From an uncultured bacterium (GTDB lineage Bacteria > Verrucomicrobiota > Kiritimatiellia > RFP12 > UBA1067), in contig CACZHC010000002.1 in the NCBI GenBank assembly GCA_902780865.1, positions 1-56,091 of the forward strand: a DNA stretch of 56,091 nucleotides, given 5' to 3'. A model generated the notes under the pieces. That model saw only the letters and a list, made by a program, of their open reading frames with translations. It was not told the DNA's origin and did not search any database. The position numbers and the translations under genes are program-made. How positions within the stretch are numbered: position 1 is the stretch's first letter; each line of letters starts with the position of its first letter. This document shows positions 50,808-56,091 of the stretch, in pieces.

Positions 50808-51731
50808 ATGAAACTTGGTGTGCTGAAGCAGGTGCCGTTGCGCGAGGTGTGGAAGAATGAAGCTTCGGACTTTACGACATGGCTTGTGAAACCTGAGAAT
50901 CTCAAGCTTCTTGGCGAGACGCTTGATATGGAACTTGAACCGCTTGAGCAGGAGTCTCGGGTCGGTAAGTATTCCGCGGATATACTTGCAAAGAATCTGA
51001 ACACGGATCAGACGGTTGTGATCGAAAATCAGCTTGAGGATTCTAATCACGACCATCTTGGAAAGTGCATCACGTATGCCGCAGGAAAGGAAGCGGAGAT
51101 TGTCATTTGGATTGTCAAGAAGGCGAACGAAGAGCATCGCAAGGCTGTTGAGTGGCTGAATGAGAAGACGGACGACGAGATAGCATTCTTTCTTGTTGAA
51201 GTAGAGGCCTTGAAGATTGGAGACTCGGATGTCGCGCCGAATTTCAAAATCATAGAGTCTCCGAATGAATGGGCAAAGGCGTTTAAACGAGGTTCTGATG
51301 GGATATCTGAGACTGGCCAGCTTTACCAGAGGTTCTGGACCGAGTTTGTTGAATATGCCAAAACGCGCGACGATTTCAGGCGGAGATTTAAGACGACGAA
51401 GCCATTGCCGCACAATTGGATGTCGTTCGCGAGCTTTGCTTCTGGCTGCGGTTTGAGCCTTGTCTGTAACACATTTTCGAAACGGGCGATGGTGAAGGTG
51501 TATGTATCTCATCATTCTCCGTTTCATGAAGTATTCAAGGAGCGTTATCAGGAGATTGAAGAGGCTCTTGGGATTGAGTTCGTGTGCGGAACGGCCAAGG
51601 ATCGTACCTATGCAGTCGTCAGTGATTTTGACATTGCTGCCGATGAGAGTAAATGGGGTGCGTGCTTCAAATGGTTTTGCGACACGATGCTCCGCGTGCT
51701 CCCTGAAGCTAAAAAGCTCACCAATGGTTAA
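50808..51731 (+). CDS. DUF4268 protein with nuclease-like N-terminus
   Basis: A 307-residue protein. Residues 45-110 show a PD-(D/E)XK-like order: VGKYSADILAKN, then TVVIENQLEDSNHDHLGKCITYAAG and EIVIWI. The C-terminal half matches DUF4268 (YQRFWTEFVEYAKT, then MSFASFASGCGLSLVC). Proteins of this type occur in defence islands beside restriction systems. It starts 2 bases after the ASCH-RadC stop with gggaggtg, so the two are co-translated. Confidence 0.78.
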   Translation: MKLGVLKQVPLREVWKNEASDFTTWLVKPENLKLLGETLDMELEPLEQESRVGKYSADILAKNLNTDQTVVIENQLEDSNHDHLGKCITYAAGKEAEIVIWIVKKANEEHRKAVEWLNEKTDDEIAFFLVEVEALKIGDSDVAPNFKIIESPNEWAKAFKRGSDGISETGQLYQRFWTEFVEYAKTRDDFRRRFKTTKPLPHNWMSFASFASGCGLSLVCNTFSKRAMVKVYVSHHSPFHEVFKERYQEIEEALGIEFVCGTAKDRTYAVVSDFDIAADESKWGACFKWFCDTMLRVLPEAKKLTNG

Positions 51732-51778
51732 GAGAGAACCATAGGGGATTGCCCCATCGTATCCGGAAGGGTTGTCGG

Positions 51779-52534
51779 ATGAATCTTATTGAGAAAGAAC
51801 TTGAGCTTGCAAAAGAAACGGAAATGTTCGTTTTGATTCCGGGCACGGAACTGGTCGAATTGTCCAGGCGCAATGTCGCAAAGGTCGAGGCGATTATTCA
51901 AAACGATTCATCCTACATTAAGTCATCCGATAAAAAGGCAGGGCCAGACGGGAAGAATTATGGGGGATCGACCGCGTACTGGATGGTTCAATTCAGCCAG
52001 GTTTTGTCTTTGGCAGAATCTTCCGCAGGTGGATATGCGCATGTCCTTCGGGAAGTTGTCAATGCGGTTGACAGGGACAATAGTACGCACCTGAATGCTG
52101 ATGGCGTTGGACGAGAGGAGATGTGGGATAGGCTACTCAAAATTCCGAAGCAGACACTTGTGCAATACCTGAAGTTCCCTAAGGAATCCAACTATAGAAT
52201 AATCCAAGAACTTTCATTGGCGACGCATCCTAAATCGACGAAGTACAAGCCACGCGAAAATCTCTCATTCGCAAGCAAGTTCTGTCACTACGCCTGCTTC
52301 TATTTGTTTGAAGGCGAGAATGAACAGGACAACTTTTCTATCTTCGATGCTGTTGTGAAAAAGGTTCTGCCGAGGTACTGTGAGCATTTCCATGTTCCTA
52401 AATTGATACCATCGAACACCGACTATTCCAAGTATCAACAGACCATAGATGAAATTATCAATGTCTCGGGCAGCCAGATTAGCCGTAATGGTTTTGATCA
52501 CTTGCTGTGGTATTACTTCAAAGGGCGAATATAG
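51779..52534 (+). CDS. Unknown protein of the defence island
   Basis: A 251-residue soluble protein (MNLIEKELELAKETEMF at the start, GFDHLLWYYFKGRI at the end). It has a mostly helical pattern with aromatic residues near its C-terminus and no clear motif. No family is recognised. The start at 51779 follows ggaagg. It lies 47 bases after the DUF4268 gene and 37 bases before a 46-residue gene on the same strand. Confidence 0.6.
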   Translation: MNLIEKELELAKETEMFVLIPGTELVELSRRNVAKVEAIIQNDSSYIKSSDKKAGPDGKNYGGSTAYWMVQFSQVLSLAESSAGGYAHVLREVVNAVDRDNSTHLNADGVGREEMWDRLLKIPKQTLVQYLKFPKESNYRIIQELSLATHPKSTKYKPRENLSFASKFCHYACFYLFEGENEQDNFSIFDAVVKKVLPRYCEHFHVPKLIPSNTDYSKYQQTIDEIINVSGSQISRNGFDHLLWYYFKGRI

Positions 52535-52571
52535 CAATTACTGAAGCAGACCATGCGAAAGGGGAAAGATT

Positions 52572-52712
52572 ATGGCGATGCCACAGAGAGATGATACGAT
52601 TGAGGAGATCAAGCGGCTGGATGCTTTGCTTGAGTATGCGGTCATGCACGGGGATGAAGCCGAGGCCGAGCGTCTTCGCGCCGCCCTGCGCAAGCTGACC
52701 GACGAGGTCTAG
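52572..52712 (+). CDS. 46-residue helical small protein
   Basis: The frame encodes MAMPQRDDTIEEIKRLDALL and continues with Glu/Arg/Ala-rich helix to KLTDEV. A good Shine-Dalgarno (aaagggga) precedes the ATG. It could form a coiled-coil dimer, like many small antitoxin-type or regulator proteins, but no family is seen. It ends before a promoter-like box at 52744. Confidence 0.5.
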   Translation: MAMPQRDDTIEEIKRLDALLEYAVMHGDEAEAERLRAALRKLTDEV

Positions 52713-52743
52713 CGAGGCGGTGGTGTCGCTCCGGCGCGGAATG

Positions 52744-52752
52744 TGGTAAAAT
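52744..52752 (+). promoter_or_regulatory. Promoter-like box before the NERD gene
   Basis: TGGTAAAAT differs at one position from the standard box. An ATG-led 14-residue frame follows after 8 bases, ending just before the NERD start, much like the leader frame before GH92. Confidence 0.45.
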
Positions 52753-52815
52753 AATTGCAAATGGACATGGTGTCCAAGGCATGTGATGCCGAAAAGTTTG
52801 TGTGAGGGAAATGTC

Positions 52816-53580
52816 ATGAGCGAAGCTCATAAGATCGGGACAAAAGTCAGACGGCTGCCGGGGCAGTCGTTACGTGAAGAGCTTGACGAGAGATTTGATA
52901 AGAAAGTGCTGTTTCCGTTCCTTGCGGCAGGAATGGGTGTGATGGCATTGATCTCGGAGTCGATCCATGCATTTTTCAACGTCAAGCCAAACGTTGGCGT
53001 ATGGGCGACGATTTCATTGACGCTCATTGTCTATGCCGCTGTAAGCATCTACAGGAATTTCAATAAGTTTAAGAGCATCAGACGCGGCGAGCAGGGCGAG
53101 CTGATTGTGGCCCAGATAATTGAACGTGACTTGCTCCCGAATGGGTATGTCGTGTTTCATGATGTTCAGCTGGAGGTCGGCAAGAAGCGATTCAACATTG
53201 ATCATCTTTTGATTGGGCCCAATGGCGTGTTCGTCATAGAGACAAAAAACTACTCCAAGCCGAAACGAGGGGAAGTTAAGGTCTCGTACGATGGGAAACG
53301 TGTGCGGTGGAATGGCGTAGCGCACAAGGAGGACGAGGCGCGACAGGCCGTTGCGATTGCAATGGCGGCGAAGGATTTCATCTTCAAAGAAACAGGGGTC
53401 AAGGTGTATGTGAAGCCAGTTCTCTGCGCCGTCGGCTGGTATGCCGTTTCCGACGATTTGTTTAGGCATCCTGCTCTCCTGCTTATGGAGAAGCAGCTCG
53501 GCACTATCATCCCGAAGGTTTATCCGAAGGTGCAGCTTTCCGAGCAAGACCGCAATCTTATCATTGCCAAACTCTCGTAG
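52816..53580 (+). CDS. Membrane NERD-domain nuclease-related protein
   Basis: A 254-residue protein. After a polar start it has two hydrophobic segments (about residues 34-54 and 62-80). The NERD domain starts at SIRRGEQGELIVAQII and includes GYVVFHDVQLEVG, FNIDHLLIGPNGVFVIETKNYS, the core D and E-x-K residues of a restriction-like nuclease. NERD proteins occur in defence loci. It is 47 bases before the PLD-ATPase gene and likely shares its transcript. Confidence 0.82.
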   Translation: MSEAHKIGTKVRRLPGQSLREELDERFDKKVLFPFLAAGMGVMALISESIHAFFNVKPNVGVWATISLTLIVYAAVSIYRNFNKFKSIRRGEQGELIVAQIIERDLLPNGYVVFHDVQLEVGKKRFNIDHLLIGPNGVFVIETKNYSKPKRGEVKVSYDGKRVRWNGVAHKEDEARQAVAIAMAAKDFIFKETGVKVYVKPVLCAVGWYAVSDDLFRHPALLLMEKQLGTIIPKVYPKVQLSEQDRNLIIAKLS

Positions 53581-53627
53581 CTGTAGAAGAAACGTATTGT
53601 AACTCGATTTGGTGATAGGGTATTGTC

Positions 53628-55742
53628 ATGGACGACACAAACGACATGGATTTGTTCGGCGGAACTGATGCCGCCGGCGGATTGCGAGCCGATGTTCGGC
53701 TCGACGTTGCCAAGCTCGACTACCTATCCTCGGAGCCGATGACATGGCAGGAGCTGTTCGGCGGATTTGACCGCCTGAGGGCGATTACATACTCGTCTGG
53801 CATCGGATTCGTATATCAGCTTATTGAGATGTTCAAGGACGTGGAAATCATCTTCGGGTGCGAGGAGGTGATGTCGTACAACCTTCAGGAGATCATGGCG
53901 TACCAGTCAAAGCTGATGGAGCGCATCCGTGATGCCGATTCCAAGTCAAAGACGAAGATGATTGAACGGGTTGAATCCGGGGATGTCCGACTCTACGTCG
54001 CACGAGAAAAACTTTCTCACGAAAAGCTTTATCTTCTTGAGTCCGATGATGGACGTAAACGCGTTATCCTGGGCTCGGCGAACATGTCGTTCAATGCCTT
54101 CCGCGGACGACAACGCGAGACAATATGCTACATGGATTCTGATGCGGCGTACGAGAGGTTCAATGAGGCCTACGAAGATTTGAAGGGCATTAGCGTCGAT
54201 ACCATTACAAAGAAGGCCATAGTCGTTGGGGATGCGTCGGAGAATTTGGATGCGCTGCCGATAGCTGAAACGGTCAAGGTGAAAAAGGCCGTCTACATCG
54301 AACCCGCGAAAGATGCAGATGAAGAGGTTCGGTTCGTTCTTGACACTCGTGAACTTGCGAAGAGAATCAAGCCGGCCATTCCAATCACAAAGGCTGAGAA
54401 GAAGGCGGGCAAGATCCTCATCTCGCCAGAGATTATCCAGAAGGTGCGTCGCCAGGTTATTCGGGATGCCGAGCGCGAAAAGGAATTGAGAAGTGAGTAT
54501 CCGCAGCTTGTCATAGATTCGGAGCATGGCACTGTTTCATTAAACGGCAAGGATCTAGACTTGAATCCTGATGCCGACGCAGTGAAAAGCGACGTCGACA
54601 TGTTCATTCGCTACATGAATGGATATGAGCGTTTCCATGGCGACAGCAAAGGGATGCAGAATCGCTACTACGAGTTTGCCAACTGGTTTTTCTGCTCGCC
54701 ACTCATGGCTGTTATGCGTGACACTGCCTTGCGATTTGACCAGAAGACTCTGCCATATCCTGTGTTTGGGCTCGTCTATGGACAGTCAAAGGCGGGTAAG
54801 ACATCTTTTCTTGAGACGATTCTCAAGATGATGATTGGTCAGAAGACCAAGATGGGCGCGCCGGAGTTTACTCGCACGGCCATTGACGGGCTCCGTCATA
54901 GTGTTCAGGGTGCTCCCATAATTGTTGACGACCTTACAAACAACAGGTTCAATCAGCATGCCGTCGAGACAATCAAGAATGACGATTTCGGCTTGTTGGA
55001 GCATTTAGTTCATTACCCTGCGGTTGTCATAAGCGCGAACGAAGATGTCAAGGCAGTGGCGCAAGAGGTGATCCGCCGAACAGTTATATGTCGCGTTCAG
55101 GCCGGTCTTACTAATACTGAAGTCATGAAGAGCAATGTCGTTCGCGCTGTCCAGCAGAAGATTGGAACGGCGTTCTATCGCGAATATCTGCGCTTGATGT
55201 TGGAGAAGATTCCGGACATGATGGACCAGCTGAAGGATGACAATCCGGAGTCGGAATGCCCAGACATACTGAAGGTTTCTTCGGAAGTGTTGTATGAAAT
55301 CTTCTCGGCGCATGAGAGCGAGTTGCCTTCATATATTCGCAAGTTGTCGCTTGAAGACTATTTCAGCGAAAAGGTGACTGGCAAATATGCGATTCAGGTG
55401 ATTAAAACAGCGTGGGCTAGCAATCCAGATTCTTTCGAGGTTGATGAGCGCGCGGGAACTGTCCGGTATGATGCCGGCGTAAACTGGGACGCCGATAGGC
55501 TCATGAAGGAGCTGCCGGAGAACCTTTGCGCCAAGCGCTCTCGCGACAGCGTCATCATGGAGCTTGTTGGGAAAATGAGGGAGGCGCGCATTATGGGACT
55601 TGTGAAGACGAGAAGATTGGCGGCGATGCAGAAGCAGCAGCGCGCGAAGGCCGCGATGAAGCCGCCGATGAAGGGCGGTGCCGGGAAGGGTGTTCCGCGG
55701 CAGTTCGCGCCAGCGCCTAAAGCGCCTCTAAAAGCATTTTAG
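53628..55742 (+). CDS. PLD-nuclease/P-loop ATPase fusion
   Basis: A 704-residue protein. The N-terminal part (about 35-190) is a phospholipase-D-type domain: SSGIGFVYQLIEMF, then HEKLYLLESDDGRKRVILGSANMSFNAF, one HxK and GSxN set that would dimerise or pair to make an active site. A basic linker follows, then a P-loop ATPase (from about 330) with Walker A GQSKAGKTSF, Walker B IIVDDL and ISAN (sensor 1). The C-terminal 60 residues are Lys/Pro/Ala-rich. It looks like a single-chain sensor-nuclease of an anti-phage kind. I do not match it to a named system. Confidence 0.78.
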   Translation: MDDTNDMDLFGGTDAAGGLRADVRLDVAKLDYLSSEPMTWQELFGGFDRLRAITYSSGIGFVYQLIEMFKDVEIIFGCEEVMSYNLQEIMAYQSKLMERIRDADSKSKTKMIERVESGDVRLYVAREKLSHEKLYLLESDDGRKRVILGSANMSFNAFRGRQRETICYMDSDAAYERFNEAYEDLKGISVDTITKKAIVVGDASENLDALPIAETVKVKKAVYIEPAKDADEEVRFVLDTRELAKRIKPAIPITKAEKKAGKILISPEIIQKVRRQVIRDAEREKELRSEYPQLVIDSEHGTVSLNGKDLDLNPDADAVKSDVDMFIRYMNGYERFHGDSKGMQNRYYEFANWFFCSPLMAVMRDTALRFDQKTLPYPVFGLVYGQSKAGKTSFLETILKMMIGQKTKMGAPEFTRTAIDGLRHSVQGAPIIVDDLTNNRFNQHAVETIKNDDFGLLEHLVHYPAVVISANEDVKAVAQEVIRRTVICRVQAGLTNTEVMKSNVVRAVQQKIGTAFYREYLRLMLEKIPDMMDQLKDDNPESECPDILKVSSEVLYEIFSAHESELPSYIRKLSLEDYFSEKVTGKYAIQVIKTAWASNPDSFEVDERAGTVRYDAGVNWDADRLMKELPENLCAKRSRDSVIMELVGKMREARIMGLVKTRRLAAMQKQQRAKAAMKPPMKGGAGKGVPRQFAPAPKAPLKAF

Positions 55743-55748
55743 AAACCC

Positions 55749-55800
55749 CGCGGCGGATTTGCCGCGCGCGTATTTGCGGTCAAAAATTTTGACCGCAAAT
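55749..55800 (+). terminator. Two hairpins after the PLD-ATPase gene
   Basis: CGCGGC-ggattt-GCCGCG is followed by ATTTGCGGTCAAAA (55772-55785), one A, and TTTTGACCGCAAAT (55787-55800), a perfect 14-bp palindrome. There is no long T-tract after it, so it may act as a processing or roadblock site or as a dimer-binding operator rather than a standard terminator. Confidence 0.5.
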
Positions 55801-55890
55801 CACTAGAAAGTTGTTTCATAACCGCCGCTTGTCGGGGGTTCGCGATTCGAGCGAACCACGCCGAGCGAACGCGAGTGCCGAGCTAAAAAT

Positions 55891-55920
55891 CTTTGCGACC
55901 TTTGCGTTCTTTGCGGCTAA
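55891..55920 (-). repeat. GCAAAG-type short-period repeat, reverse copy
   Basis: ctttgcgacctttgcgttc then tttgcggctaa is the reverse complement of the blocks at 39711, 42075, 43655 and 45312. Before it, a 7-bp hairpin GGTTCGC-gattcga-GCGAACC (55837-55857) and gagcg-type words fill the gap. No gene is seen in 55743-55948. Confidence 0.6.
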
Positions 55921-55948
55921 AGAAGTTGGAGCCGATGGCTGTGCGATT

Positions 55949-55957
55949 TGGTATAAT
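55949..55957 (+). promoter_or_regulatory. Leaderless promoter of the last gene
   Basis: TGGTATAAT ends 6 bases before the ATG at 55964, the same spacing as at the response regulator. Confidence 0.6.
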
Positions 55958-55963
55958 ATGACC

Positions 55964-56091
55964 ATGGAACAGCGGGACGACATATTCGATTCCGGGATGA
56001 TGAACGCTGAGGACTCGCTCATTGACGAGGTGAACCCCGACTGGCGCGACTTCGCCGACGGCGGAGACGAGCTGTTCTGGCGGTGCGGGTG
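55964..56091 (+). CDS. Unknown protein, N-terminal part (cut by window edge)
   Basis: The first 42 residues are visible (MEQRDDIFDSGMMNAEDSLI, then NPDWRDFADGGDELFWRC). The stretch is acidic with no signal peptide. A leaderless promoter supports the start. Too little is present to assign a family. Confidence 0.5.
   Translation, partial: MEQRDDIFDSGMMNAEDSLIDEVNPDWRDFADGGDELFWRCG

Overview
The window looks like one contig from a diderm bacterium of the PVC superphylum, most likely an animal-gut or rumen Kiritimatiellae (Verrucomicrobiota). This is inferred from gene content: Omp85, Skp and LpxD for an outer membrane, MraY and alanine racemase for peptidoglycan, paired ECF sigma factors with a Ser/Thr kinase, GH92 mannosidase, secreted papain-like and M6 proteases, and a CesT-type secretion chaperone. 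No rRNA, CRISPR array or transposase was found. Coding DNA is GC-rich for the first 39 kb, with lower-GC stretches at about 16.3-18.9 kb and 45.7-49.9 kb that look acquired.

Layout. 0-11.5 kb is housekeeping: proB (cut by the window edge), folB, a HAD phosphatase, an NAD(P)HX dehydratase, an ECF sigma factor, tRNA-Gly(CCC), recN, an aroB-like gene lacking key residues, then bamA-skp-lpxD, a zinc-ribbon protein, a small beta-barrel protein and Hsp33. 11.5-19.7 kb is a possible signalling cluster: ECF sigma factor, overlapping membrane Ser/Thr kinase, a strongly structured RNA leader, a small membrane protein, two lipoproteins and a membrane protein (two of these share a new domain), a DnaJ-zinc-finger/Sel1/membrane protein, a uracil-DNA-glycosylase-like protein, and a protein of 24-residue CDW-K-L repeats. 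19.8-39.5 kb mixes secreted proteins (M6 protease, Calx-beta/F5-8C protein, GH92, C1A protease) with alr, a UDP-sugar pyrophosphorylase, xseB, a GHKL ATPase, mraY, a CDF exporter, hisF, a candidate type III effector with its CesT-family chaperone, and a ferredoxin-nitroreductase.

39.5-56.1 kb is an accessory and defence island: an orphan OmpR-type regulator between two identical-looking direct-repeat promoters, RhuM fragments, an AAA_14 ATPase, a 174-bp direct repeat flanking a Cys-rich secreted protein, a putative ncRNA before a C5-methyltransferase/HNH restriction pair, an ASCH-RadC fusion (plus a decayed copy of its N-terminus), a DUF4268 nuclease-like protein, a NERD protein and a PLD-nuclease/ATPase fusion.

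Two genome-wide habits stand out. Many genes start 6-9 bases after a perfect extended -10 box (TGnTATAAT), suggesting leaderless transcription. Gaps between genes, and a few genes, carry mosaics of short-period degenerate repeats. The best candidates for something undescribed are the effector/chaperone pair, the PLD-ATPase with its neighbours, the regulator with its twin operators, and the structured leader at 13.7-13.9 kb.
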